Assembly: GCA_017643365.1 (NCBI GenBank)
Contig: JAEPNO010000009.1
Coordinates: forward strand, 100,044-164,043
Direction: 5' to 3'
Length of the DNA stretch: 64,000 nt
Source of the DNA: Balneolaceae bacterium
Lineage (GTDB): Bacteria > Bacteroidota > Rhodothermia > Balneolales > Balneolaceae
Part shown: positions 43,074 through 51,209 of the stretch, one piece after another
Layout of the letters: the number at the start of each line of letters is the position of its first letter
Numbering within the stretch: the stretch's first letter is position 1
Translations under genes and position numbers: made by a program
The notes under the pieces: model-generated
What the model was told of the DNA's origin: nothing
The model's input: the letters and a program-made list of their open reading frames with translations, nothing else
Database searches by the model: none

Positions 43074-44654
43074 ATGCTAAACCTTCAAAATGTAAAGACT
43101 GCAAAAAACAACTTACTGAAGTATGACCCTTCTACATTCTCTGGCAACCAGAACAGCTTTCGATATTTTCTGAATAAGATTAACATCAAGAGTTTTAGAC
43201 ATATTAACAATCTGGAATTTTCGTTTGATCATTCTGTAACGGTAATTTCTGGAACAAACAAGATCGGTAAGACTAGCCTCCTTTTACTCATTGCATGTAG
43301 TCATGAAAATTTCATGAAATATGACTCAACAAAACCTGATACTGTATTTAGAAGACATACATGGAGAGATGTATTAAATTTCACATCCTACGAATCAGCA
43401 AATAGAAGCTATTCCTATAAACTTTTCTGGAGGGTTGGGACAGACAATAGAGAAGGAGAAGGAAAACGAGCTGCTGGAAAGAAATCATGGACGGGACTAG
43501 GAAAGGCAAGTAAGGATACTACAAGAATAAATGCACAGATTAGAGATAAAGAAGTTCGTTTAATTGATCTAGATAGACTCCTACCTGCAAGGAATTTTTC
43601 TAACAGCTTGATTAGAAAAATTGCCAGTTTTCCACGCACAAGGCTAAACACAGATATTGAGCAGGCATTTCACTATATTTTCGAGATAACTGATCCTGTT
43701 GAAATTTATAAAATTGGATCGCATGTTAATAAACTCGCGTATTTAATTACCCCTGTAAACGTTGGTACAAATGATCCATATTCAAGCTATAATGCTGCCT
43801 CAGGAGAAGAATCTTTGCTCAATATATTAATTGACATTTTTGAAGCTCCCCATGATTCAATGATTTTAATTGACGAGTTAGAGGCTGCAATTCATCCTAA
43901 TATTCAGAGGAGATTGGCAGATGTAATTCAATACATTTCATGGCATCATAAGAAGCAATTTATAATTACAACCCATTCACCTTCCTTGATGTCTGCATTC
44001 CCTCAGAAATCAAGAAAGTTCATTGATATCGCCATGAGTGGAGGATATGAAGCAATATCTTCTATTTCAGTTAATGCCGCTTTTTCGAAAATGGATTCAA
44101 GAGCTTATCCTCTTTTCAGACTTTACTGCGAGGATGAAGAAGCGAAGTTTATCATTCAGAACGTACTTCTTAAAATCAACCAATCTAGAAAATACTTTGA
44201 TAGGCTCGTCAACATAATAGTATCAGGAGCAATCAATGAGGTTAAAGAAGATTACATAAGACATAAAAAAATCTATCCTCAAATGCGAATTAAGATGGGA
44301 TACTGCTGTGTTTTTGATGGAGATTATAAAAATGACCCAAAATATTCTCACTACCATAACAACCCAACGGAACACACTTTTTTTCTATACCCATACACTG
44401 CCCCTGAAAAATTTCTCGTGAAATCCTATTTAAATAATCATCAAAACGCTCAACTAACAACTGCTTTAAACTATTCGGATCATCACGCCTTATTTCAAGA
44501 AATGGTGAACCAAGGGCTAGCATCTAACGAGGCGCAGGCACTAAATATTTGCTGGCAAGAATTTGAACGAACACCAGAATACTCGAAGTTAGAAACTGAA
44601 CTTTCAAAATTTCTAATTGATACAGCAAGGTATTTTTCAGAACAAAGCGACTAA
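43074..44654 (+). CDS. OLD-like ATPase with TOPRIM domain, cassette gene
   Basis: The 526-residue protein has an ABC/SMC-type ATPase: Walker A SGTNKIGKTSLLLL (about 59-72), an ASGEESLLNIL signature-like segment near 243, Walker B MILIDELEAAIHPN (263-276) and the H-loop ITTHSP near 302. A TOPRIM-like domain follows, with glutamate in LYCEDEEAKF (E353) and D-x-D in VFDGDYKND (D415, D417). This order defines OLD-family nucleases, which include phage P2 Old and the Gabija GajA protein. No GajB-type helicase gene is nearby. It is the sole gene of its cassette. Confidence 0.85.
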   Translation: MLNLQNVKTAKNNLLKYDPSTFSGNQNSFRYFLNKINIKSFRHINNLEFSFDHSVTVISGTNKIGKTSLLLLIACSHENFMKYDSTKPDTVFRRHTWRDVLNFTSYESANRSYSYKLFWRVGTDNREGEGKRAAGKKSWTGLGKASKDTTRINAQIRDKEVRLIDLDRLLPARNFSNSLIRKIASFPRTRLNTDIEQAFHYIFEITDPVEIYKIGSHVNKLAYLITPVNVGTNDPYSSYNAASGEESLLNILIDIFEAPHDSMILIDELEAAIHPNIQRRLADVIQYISWHHKKQFIITTHSPSLMSAFPQKSRKFIDIAMSGGYEAISSISVNAAFSKMDSRAYPLFRLYCEDEEAKFIIQNVLLKINQSRKYFDRLVNIIVSGAINEVKEDYIRHKKIYPQMRIKMGYCCVFDGDYKNDPKYSHYHNNPTEHTFFLYPYTAPEKFLVKSYLNNHQNAQLTTALNYSDHHALFQEMVNQGLASNEAQALNICWQEFERTPEYSKLETELSKFLIDTARYFSEQSD

Positions 44655-44661
44655 ATAAAGC

Positions 44662-44777
44662 TGGTAACAGGCGCTAAGCCCAATCGGCTTACTTAGTTAC
44701 TTGCAAAGTGCATCTCGATCAGATACTTTTGAGACATTTGAAAGGCTGAGCCGACTGTGCTTAGCTAGACGTTGGCA
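44662..44777 (+). repeat. attC-like site 3
   Basis: It opens TGGTAACA and closes GACGTTGGCA. GCTAAGCCCAATCGGCT (44673-44689) pairs with AGCCGACTGTGCTTAGC (44749-44765) with two mismatches in 17. Length and layout match attC-like site 1. Confidence 0.82.
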
Positions 44778-44815
44778 GTAATTTGAACAGAATACTAATC
44801 ATTAAACAAAATATA

Positions 44816-45250
44816 ATGAAAACAAATCGACAACTAATTGCACCAATGAAATTACTCTTATTGGTTTTGACTTTTGCTATTTTTCCTAACTCATCTTTTT
44901 CCCAAGACAATTCTAATTCCGAAAACAAAGAACTCTTGAATATTGGTTTTGTATTATATACAAAAAGCAATACACCAGGAACATTATTCGCAAGATGGAA
45001 TTATGGCAATGCTTATAGTGGTCCTGGAATAGCAACAGGTGGACCAAAAGAAAGTGGATATGTTGGAAATTATCACGTTAGATATTTTTTCGAGAATGGA
45101 GATTTTTCAGATGAATATGACCTTGTAATTGAAAAAACTGGAAACTTCTACGATGTTTCGTGGCTGATTAAAGGTAAAGTCGCTGCTAAAGGTGTTGGAA
45201 TGGAAGTGGAAAACGGATTAGCAGTCGGATGGCGCAGAGTTACTGATTAG
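44816..45250 (+). CDS. Small secreted protein of unknown function, cassette gene
   Basis: The 144-residue protein has a signal peptide (cleavage near NSSFSQ, residue 30). An in-frame ATG at 44846 would give a more standard signal length. The mature part is beta-rich and contains GFVLYTKSNTPGTLFARWNYGNAYSGPGIATGGPKESGYVGNYHVRYF, and ends LAVGWRRV. No family is recognised. It starts 38 bases after the preceding attC-like site and is followed by another. The TTG at 44783 lies just after the attC site and is not favoured. Confidence 0.7.
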   Translation: MKTNRQLIAPMKLLLLVLTFAIFPNSSFSQDNSNSENKELLNIGFVLYTKSNTPGTLFARWNYGNAYSGPGIATGGPKESGYVGNYHVRYFFENGDFSDEYDLVIEKTGNFYDVSWLIKGKVAAKGVGMEVENGLAVGWRRVTD

Positions 45251-45309
45251 ATTTTAAGCAATAAACGTGCTCGAATTGAAAACGAGAAACTGATTGAAAT
45301 AAAAACTAC

Positions 45310-45443
45310 TGCCAACAATGTATAAAAATAATTGCTCAATTTTGGGCTTAACCAAAGGTAGTTGCAAGTTTACTACGTCTGATTTTCCTGCGGAAAATCC
45401 TCGCACGCAAACCCGCAACTATTCTTATACGAGACCGTTGTAA
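45310..45443 (+). repeat. attC-like site 4
   Basis: It opens TGCCAACA and closes ACCGTTGTAA. TATAAAAATAATTGC (45321-45335) pairs with GCAACTATTCTTATA (45415-45429) with two mismatches in 15. A perfect inner stem GATTTTCC/GGAAAATC lies at 45381-45399. Confidence 0.8.
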
Positions 45444-45455
45444 GTAACTATCGGC

Positions 45456-46499
45456 ATGAACAGAATCTTAACCATAATAGTATTATTCTTTCTTTTCAAT
45501 ACTTATTCAAGTGCACAAAGTACAAGGCAAGTGTTCGAATTTGAATTTGATGGAGTGGTTTTAAACGGAGTATTAGATCTTCCTAAACACCAAAAACCAA
45601 GGGGAATTGTTTTGATTGTTCACGGATCGGGTACAACAAATGCCGTAGCTCAGGAGTGGTATTCAGATGTTAGAGAAACAATCGTTTCAACAGGATATGC
45701 CACTTACATGTGGGACAAAATGGGATGTGGAAAAAGTGGTGGCACTTTTAACTATAATCAGACTGTGCAAAGTAGTGCGTCTGAAGTTATTGCGGCAATC
45801 AATACGTTGAAAGAAAAGCAAATATTAGGATCAGAAAAAATTGGTTTGTGGGGAATCAGCAGAGCCGGTTGGATAAATCCTATCGTGATAAGTCAATACG
45901 GAGATATTAAATTCTGGATTTCTGTTAGCGGAGTAGATGCTAAAGAAAATTTTAAATATTTACTAAAGCAAAACTTACGCATTGATGGTCTCCCAAAGGA
46001 TTCCATTGCCCTAATTGTTAGTGAATGGGTAGAGGGGACGAAAATAAGCCATTCGGGAGATGATTTTGAGACCTATCAGAAGTCTACACCGAATCTCAGA
46101 AAAAATAAGTTTTGGCTAAGATTTACCAATGGAGGAATAACAGAAGAAGGCTATTATTTTTATCAAAATACCTTTATGAAAGAGGAACTAGATAAGAAAA
46201 CTGGGTTGCAAATATATATCAAGGACTTTGACTCAATCTTGTCCAATATACATTGTCCGGTTTTGGCATTGTTTGGCGAAAAGGACATGAACGTTGACTG
46301 GACAAAAACCAAGTCTTTATATGAAAGAACGCTTGGTTTCAATACTGATTTGACCATTAAATCATTTCCTAATTGTAACCATAATTTATTTCAAAGTACA
46401 ACCGGAGGTTTCTATGAATTCCAAGACAAGAATTTACCTTACGAGAGGTGTGATGGATTCTTATCATCAATAGAGTCATGGCTAAATGATAGACAATAA
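45456..46499 (+). CDS. Secreted alpha/beta hydrolase, cassette gene
   Basis: The 347-residue protein has a signal peptide (residues 1-20, ending SSAQS). It has the oxyanion region IVHGSGTTNAVAQEW, the nucleophile in LWGISRAGW (S135), the acid in GEKDMNVDWT near 272, and histidine in NCNHNLFQ near 310. It belongs to the esterase/dienelactone-hydrolase-like group. The N-terminal VFEFEFDGVVLNGVLDLP strands match secreted acyl-ester hydrolases. The substrate is unknown; xenobiotic or antibiotic ester hydrolysis would fit cassette cargo. The attC-like site starts 5 bases after its stop. Confidence 0.88.
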   Translation: MNRILTIIVLFFLFNTYSSAQSTRQVFEFEFDGVVLNGVLDLPKHQKPRGIVLIVHGSGTTNAVAQEWYSDVRETIVSTGYATYMWDKMGCGKSGGTFNYNQTVQSSASEVIAAINTLKEKQILGSEKIGLWGISRAGWINPIVISQYGDIKFWISVSGVDAKENFKYLLKQNLRIDGLPKDSIALIVSEWVEGTKISHSGDDFETYQKSTPNLRKNKFWLRFTNGGITEEGYYFYQNTFMKEELDKKTGLQIYIKDFDSILSNIHCPVLALFGEKDMNVDWTKTKSLYERTLGFNTDLTIKSFPNCNHNLFQSTTGGFYEFQDKNLPYERCDGFLSSIESWLNDRQ

Positions 46500-46504
46500 A
46501 ATAC

Positions 46505-46619
46505 TTACAACATACACTAAAATGAATATGCGAACTGAGCCATCTGAAAGGACATTGAAAAAAATAACCCTTGCGCTTCTAGCAAGTGGAGCGCTTACTC
46601 ATTTTAGTTGGACGTTACC
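46505..46619 (+). repeat. attC-like site 5, right end of the array
   Basis: It opens TTACAACA and closes GACGTTACC. ACTAAAATGAATATGCG (46516-46532) pairs with CGCTTACTCATTTTAGT (46592-46608) with two mismatches in 17. The closing box overlaps the 3' end of the minus-strand gene that follows. Confidence 0.8.
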
Positions 46620-47091
46620 TCTTAAAATATCCCCATCTACCTATCAGCCCGAGTAGAAATAAAAGTCCTAACAGAGTGCTGATCACGGAAGTAATCATCC
46701 AAAAAGGGATTGAGTTTTGCAGGATGAAAGGGTGAGTACTTGTAAAAGGTAGAATGAATCCGGAGATCCCTCTTAGAATCAAAATCCCGGAAATTGAAAG
46801 AATCACTGTTCGAAGGAATGGAAGTTTTTTAATCATTCCAGCTGCGGATAAGGCATAACATCCCCAGATACTAAAAATAACAGCGATTACAGAATTAACT
46901 ATTTTCGGATACCAACTTCCTGTTTCATCCAACCGAGCCATTTCTTGTCCGGCTCCAAAAAACACATACCATTCACCGCCAACAATCATTATTGCAACGT
47001 GAAGTAGTGCAATCGAAAAGGAACAAATCGCCGCTGTTTTTAAGTAAAGTACTGGATTCAAATTCTTTAATTGAATGTTGAATATTTTCAA
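46615..47091 (-). CDS. Four-helix membrane protein of unknown function
   Basis: The 158-residue protein has four hydrophobic helices and a polar loop GGEWYVFFGAGQEMARLDETGSWYPK between helices 1 and 2. The layout suggests a small integral membrane protein with both ends in the cytoplasm. No family is recognised. It is on the minus strand, opposite to the cassettes, and its 3' end touches the last attC-like site by five bases. It could mark the first resident gene to the right of the array. Confidence 0.7.
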   Translation of the reverse strand: MKIFNIQLKNLNPVLYLKTAAICSFSIALLHVAIMIVGGEWYVFFGAGQEMARLDETGSWYPKIVNSVIAVIFSIWGCYALSAAGMIKKLPFLRTVILSISGILILRGISGFILPFTSTHPFILQNSIPFWMITSVISTLLGLLFLLGLIGRWGYFKR

Positions 47092-47117
47092 AAAGGGATG
47101 TCTATGGCGCTTGTTGA

Positions 47118-48131
47118 TTATTGGTTACTGACCACCTTCCCAACTTCAAACACTTCTTCACCAAGATCGGCTGCTTTGGCTTTTACCGCATCTAACTGAT
47201 CGGCAGCAACTACTGCCACTAAACCAATCCCCAGATTGAAAGTTGCTTGCATATCTTCTTCGGGCACATTCCCGATTTCTTGAATCATTTTATACACAGC
47301 CGGACGTTCCCAGCCATCCCAATTGATATCCAGCGTTAAGCCTTCGGGTAGAATTCGCTTGGTGTTGCCAACCATTCCACCGCCTGTGATGTGCGAAAAT
47401 CCATTTACGCCTTCCATCCCTTTTAAAGCAGAAATCACCGGTAAATACGATCGGTGGACTTGCAACAATTCTTCGGCTACTGTTGAGCCAAGTTCTTCCA
47501 CATAATCGTTCACATCGTATTCGCTGAATAATACCTTTCTTGCTAAGGAATAACCATTAGTGTGTAAACCCGAACTTTTGAAACCAATCAATACATCGCC
47601 TTCGGAAATTCCCGCTCCGTTGATAACTTCTTCTTCGTCCACAATGCCTACGATGGTTCCGGCCAGATCGAATTCACCGGGACCGTAAATATCCGGCATT
47701 TCGGCCGTTTCGCCACCAATCAAAGCAACGCCATTTTGTTTACATGCCGTTGCGAAGCCACGAATCACTTCAACCCCAACATGTTGCTCCAGCTTACCGG
47801 TAGAAAAGTAATCCAAAAAGAAAAGGGGAGTCGCGCCACAAACGGCGATATCGTTAATACAGTGATTCACCAAACACTGGCCAACTGTATCGTATTTTCC
47901 AGCTTTGAACGCCACGATCAACTTGGTGCCTACGCCATCCACCGAACTCACAAACACCGGCTTTTTGAATCCGGTTAAATCGGGACGAAAAAATCCACCA
48001 AAACCACCAATGTTGGAAAGTACGGCGTCGCTGTGGGTTTCTTTCACCATGCCTTTGATGGAGTTTACAAGTTCTTCTCCGGCTTTGATGTCAACTCCGG
48101 CGTCTTTGTAGGTAATTTGCTTCTTGGTCAT
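47118..48131 (-). CDS. purM: Phosphoribosylformylglycinamidine cyclo-ligase
   Basis: The 337-residue protein starts MTKKQITYKDAGVDIKAGEELV. It has the AIR synthase motifs VSSVDGVGTKLIVAFKAG near residue 65, NDIAVCGATPLFFLDYF near 93, GGETAEMPDIY near 140, and GFSHITGGGMVGNTKRILP near 245. It makes AIR from FGAM with ATP in purine synthesis. The ATG at 48131 overlaps the stop of the upstream yfiT-like gene; a frame open to 48182 is not used. Other pur genes are not in the window. Confidence 0.95.
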   Translation of the reverse strand: MTKKQITYKDAGVDIKAGEELVNSIKGMVKETHSDAVLSNIGGFGGFFRPDLTGFKKPVFVSSVDGVGTKLIVAFKAGKYDTVGQCLVNHCINDIAVCGATPLFFLDYFSTGKLEQHVGVEVIRGFATACKQNGVALIGGETAEMPDIYGPGEFDLAGTIVGIVDEEEVINGAGISEGDVLIGFKSSGLHTNGYSLARKVLFSEYDVNDYVEELGSTVAEELLQVHRSYLPVISALKGMEGVNGFSHITGGGMVGNTKRILPEGLTLDINWDGWERPAVYKMIQEIGNVPEEDMQATFNLGIGLVAVVAADQLDAVKAKAADLGEEVFEVGKVVSNQ

Positions 48132-48646
48132 TGTGGATTGGTAACTAATTTGATGTGAGCTAAATGATGATTGCCATGCCACACGTACATGGCTAAGGTG
48201 TGAAGTAAATCGGTGGGATAATCGCCCTCGGGATGCACAAACGTTTTTGAAAAATCCTCATCGGTCATGTCATCTAACAAAGCCACCCATTTTTTGTGGA
48301 TGATGGTAATAAACTCGACCGAATCCTGAATCGGAACTTTGATGTAGTCAGCTGTTTTTGACCACGCATTTTCATCGTAAGGTTTGATGGTGGGATTATC
48401 CTCGGTTAAGGCCAGCTTAAAACGCATCAACGCATTCATGTGGCTGTCTCCGATATGATGAACCACTTGCTTAACCGTCCAACCACCTTCGCGATATGGG
48501 GTATTCAGCTGATCCACTTCGGCATAGTACAACTCGTTCTGAATTTTCTTAGGCAACGTTTTGATTTCTTCAATCAATGCGGGAACGTTTTCAAGGGTAT
48601 AAACTGCTTTTAAGTCGAAAGGGCCTATTGGAAATTTTCTGTCCAT
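48128..48646 (-). CDS. DinB/YfiT-family bacillithiol transferase-like protein
   Basis: The 172-residue protein is a DinB four-helix bundle with the three metal histidines in VVHHIGDSHMN near residue 67 and WHGNHHLAHI near 160. The N-terminus DRKFPIGPFDLKAVYTLENVPALIEEIKTLP is typical of YfiT. Relatives attach bacillithiol to electrophiles, and several FCB members make bacillithiol. It overlaps purM by four bases (ATGA), so they are translated together. The divergent gap upstream holds the DnaA-box cluster. Confidence 0.88.
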   Translation of the reverse strand: MDRKFPIGPFDLKAVYTLENVPALIEEIKTLPKKIQNELYYAEVDQLNTPYREGGWTVKQVVHHIGDSHMNALMRFKLALTEDNPTIKPYDENAWSKTADYIKVPIQDSVEFITIIHKKWVALLDDMTDEDFSKTFVHPEGDYPTDLLHTLAMYVWHGNHHLAHIKLVTNPQ

Positions 48647-49082
48647 GCGTTTTTTAAATTTCTTTCAAGAAATATAAGATTCTTCAAAGAGTGTAAAGGG
48701 ATGAATTTTTAAATCTTTTCCACACCCTTTCTTACAAACATGATTAGATTTTTAAATTTAGTTTATAGTTATAGGCAGTGTGGATTTGTGGATAACAAAC
48801 TTTTCTTTTTTTTAAACAATGCTTGACCAAACAATGTGGATAGCAATGTTGAAAATCTAACGTCTATTTTTAACGACTTACAAAAATTTTAAAAATGTTC
48901 TCCACAGGCACACACTCATTGTACATAACACCGCCCAAATTCGAGTTAACATCAAAAGTTATTCTTTTTGGATGTTGATTAGATCAGAACTTTGTGGAAA
49001 CTTGTTTAGAACTTTTGGGATTTTGAATTATCCCGATGTTATACGAACTCTATCCACATAGTAATCCACATAAAATTCCCTT
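48647..49082. other. DnaA-box cluster, candidate replication origin
   Basis: This AT-rich 436-base gap has seven DnaA-box-like 9-mers. TGTGGATAA at 48787-48795 is perfect. One-mismatch sites are TGTGGATAG (48835), TTCTCCACA (48898), CTATCCACA (49050) and TAATCCACA (49062). Two-mismatch sites are TGTGGATTT (48779) and TGTGGAAAC (48993). T-rich and A-rich stretches lie between them. Flanking genes point away on both sides. The dnaA gene is not in the window. Against it, the ffh-rplS operon to the right is on the minus strand, which would be lagging for a right-moving fork. Confidence 0.5.
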
Positions 49083-49523
49083 ATGAAAGTAGTTGTTCAG
49101 CGCGTGAAAGAAGCCAGTGTTACCGTGGGTAACGAGATCACCGGTGTTATAGAAAACGGACTTTTGTTGTTGGTAGGCATCCATGCAGATGATGCCAACG
49201 ATCAATTATCCTGGATGTGCGATAAGATTCTTAAACTGCGCATTTTTGAGGATGATGAAGGTAAAATGAACCGATCTGTCAGCGATGTAGGAGGCGGAAT
49301 TCTCGTGGTTTCTCAATTCACTTTATATGGAGATGCCCGCAAGGGAACTCGTCCCAGTTTTATAGCTGCAGCCCGACCGGAAAAAGCCGAACCCATGTAC
49401 GAGCAAATGATCGAGTACTTTAAATCGAATTCGAATCTGGAGATTCAAGGTGGCAAATTTGGAGCGATGATGGATGTGCATTTAATAAACGACGGTCCGG
49501 TTACCTTGATATTGGAGAAGTAA
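49083..49523 (+). CDS. dtd: D-aminoacyl-tRNA deacylase
   Basis: The 146-residue protein has all DTD features: MKVVVQRVKEASVTVGNEITG, LLLLVGIHADD, the active-site SQFTLYGDARKGTRPSF near residue 77, and FGAMMDVHLINDGPVTLILE at the end. It removes D-amino acids (and glycine) wrongly attached to tRNAs. It starts 13 bases after the last DnaA-box-like site. The following gene begins two bases after the stop, so they are one operon. Confidence 0.96.
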   Translation: MKVVVQRVKEASVTVGNEITGVIENGLLLLVGIHADDANDQLSWMCDKILKLRIFEDDEGKMNRSVSDVGGGILVVSQFTLYGDARKGTRPSFIAAARPEKAEPMYEQMIEYFKSNSNLEIQGGKFGAMMDVHLINDGPVTLILEK

Positions 49524-49524
49524 G

Positions 49525-50412
49525 TTGGCGGTTATTTTCATTTTTATTGATGGTGTTGGACTCGGAGAACGAGGGGCTAAAAATCCATTTTCGATTTCAA
49601 ATTACGAGAGCTTTCAGATTCTTTCCGATGGAGATTTTTTTGAAGATCCTAAAATCATTCATCAACCTGATCATTTGTTCAAACCCATCGATGCTAATTT
49701 AGAAGTGGAAGGATTGCCCCAAAGTGGAACAGGTCAGACTACGATGTTTACCGGAGTAAATGCAAGTAAAGTAATAGGCAAGCATTTTGGGCCGTATCCA
49801 CATTCGGGCATCAAACCATTATTGAAAGAGCAGAGTGTTTTTCATGCCGTTAAAGAAATGGGAAAAACGCCGTACTTCTTAAATGCCTATCCACCCATCT
49901 TTTTCGAAATCGCAGAAAAAAGAAACCGATGGAGTTGCACCACTTTAATGACAAAATCAGCGGGACTTCGACTCAATTCCATCAAAGAAATTGAAACCGA
50001 AGAAGCACTCACCGCCGAGATTGTTCAAAATGCCTGGCGCGATCGGCTGGATATCAACATCCCGAAAATCACAGCAACCGATGCAGCGCAACGATTATTA
50101 AATGTGGTTCCGGAGTACGATTTGTTGCTGTACGAATATTATCTCACCGATAAAGCCGGCCACAATAAAAGTGAAGCGGATGCCGAGCGGGTGTTAAAAC
50201 CATTGGATGAATTTCTGTATCACATCCTCAAAAACATGCATTCATCGGATACCTTAGTGATCACCAGCGATCATGGTAATCTGGAAGATTTGTCGGTAAA
50301 AACTCACACCCGAAATGCCGTTCCATTGATGGTGTATGGAAACAAAGCCGATCAGTTTTCGGAAGTTGAAAGCTTGGTTGATGTTAAAGATGGGATATTG
50401 AAGGTGGTTTAG
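49525..50412 (+). CDS. Alkaline-phosphatase-superfamily metalloenzyme (phosphopentomutase/phosphoglycerate-mutase-like)
   Basis: The 295-residue protein starts at TTG. It has the superfamily metal motifs: FIFIDGVGLGE (Asp about 9), SGTGQTTMFTG with the nucleophile near residue 73, YYLTDKAGHNKSEAD with Asp and His near 207, and TLVITSDHGNLED near 248 with D and H, plus a later histidine in KTHTRN. The cap domain is short. The reaction cannot be assigned; related enzymes move or remove phosphate. It follows dtd closely. Confidence 0.85.
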   Translation: MAVIFIFIDGVGLGERGAKNPFSISNYESFQILSDGDFFEDPKIIHQPDHLFKPIDANLEVEGLPQSGTGQTTMFTGVNASKVIGKHFGPYPHSGIKPLLKEQSVFHAVKEMGKTPYFLNAYPPIFFEIAEKRNRWSCTTLMTKSAGLRLNSIKEIETEEALTAEIVQNAWRDRLDINIPKITATDAAQRLLNVVPEYDLLLYEYYLTDKAGHNKSEADAERVLKPLDEFLYHILKNMHSSDTLVITSDHGNLEDLSVKTHTRNAVPLMVYGNKADQFSEVESLVDVKDGILKVV

Positions 50413-50435
50413 AATGTGGCATTTATGTGAAGGAC

Positions 50436-50554
50436 TGAAGTCCTTCACTTGGGAAATGTAGAAATCAACAATTAAGAGAGAAACACCTCATCTACACCTG
50501 CACTCGAATAATGAGTTTCGGTGTATAAATGTCTTCTCCTAAAGGAGAAGGACT
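50436..50554. repeat. 119-base direct repeat, copy 1
   Basis: It matches 50675-50793 with two differences. It starts TGAAGTCCTTCACTTGG, contains CGAATAATGAGTTTCGG and ends with the palindrome TCTCCTAAAGGAGA followed by AGGACT. Near identity implies recent duplication or gene conversion. Confidence 0.9.
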
Positions 50555-50674
50555 CGTTGATGATGACTTCATACATTCTCGAATTAAATACGCTTTGAAT
50601 AACAATGATTTTCTAATTCCCCTCTATTGGAGGGGTGGCCACCGAATGGTGGACGGGGTGGTTTGGAACGAGGA

Positions 50675-50793
50675 TGAAGTCCTTCACTTGGTAAATGTAG
50701 AAATCAACAATTAAGAGAGAAACACCTCATCTACACCTGCACTCGAATAATGAGTTTCGGTGCATAAATGTCTTCTCCTAAAGGAGAAGGACT
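50675..50793. repeat. 119-base direct repeat, copy 2
   Basis: Second copy of 50436-50554. The only differences are at the GGG/GGT and GTGTAT/GTGCAT positions. Recombination between the copies would delete about 239 bases including the nested hairpin. Confidence 0.9.
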
Positions 50794-51209
50794 TTTTAAC
50801 TAGTAAAAAATCCAATCAAAGAGTAGCCTCTGTTATTGTAAGTGAGGATCGATAATGCTTTCAGCTTTGGTGATGGATGATGGGTTCGAAAGGATGTTTA
50901 ACGGGTCGTCCAGATTCGCCGGATGGCGGAGTAGGATATGAACAGGTAGAGAGATAGTGAAATCATTCGCATTCAATTAAAGAATCAGCGTTGATGTATA
51001 TTGGATTGCAGGGGATTATGTTTTGCCCTTTTATCCGTTTAGATCCTTCAGAAGTATCTTCAGGATGACTTTTTCTTTAGATCTCTCACTCCGTTCGAGA
51101 TGACAAACTAAGGAGATATAATCAAATTTAGACTCCCGCCTTCACGCGAAAAACTTTGATTTTTTATAGCTTCGTATAAAAACATCGCTGTATTTACTAC
51201 CTTCAATTC

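Larger units (their letters stand above)
50413..51209. other. Repeat-rich intergenic region
   Basis: About 800 bases without a supported gene. It contains two copies of a 119-base repeat (listed), a nested hairpin CCCCTCTATTGGAGGGG plus CCACCGAATGGTGG (50614-50662) between them, a diverged copy of the GC palindrome (50907-50936), and a GATCCTTCAGAAG...TTCGAGATGACAA element (51042-51106). An open frame at 50529-50714 lies wholly in repeats and is not a gene. Confidence 0.75.

Noticed and set aside
40163..46619. Integron integrase gene or attI site
   Set aside because: No tyrosine recombinase frame occurs anywhere in the window, and no convincing attI was found left of the array.
50529..50714. 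Open frame of about 61 codons
   Set aside because: It lies wholly inside the 119-base repeats and the nested hairpin and has no protein features.
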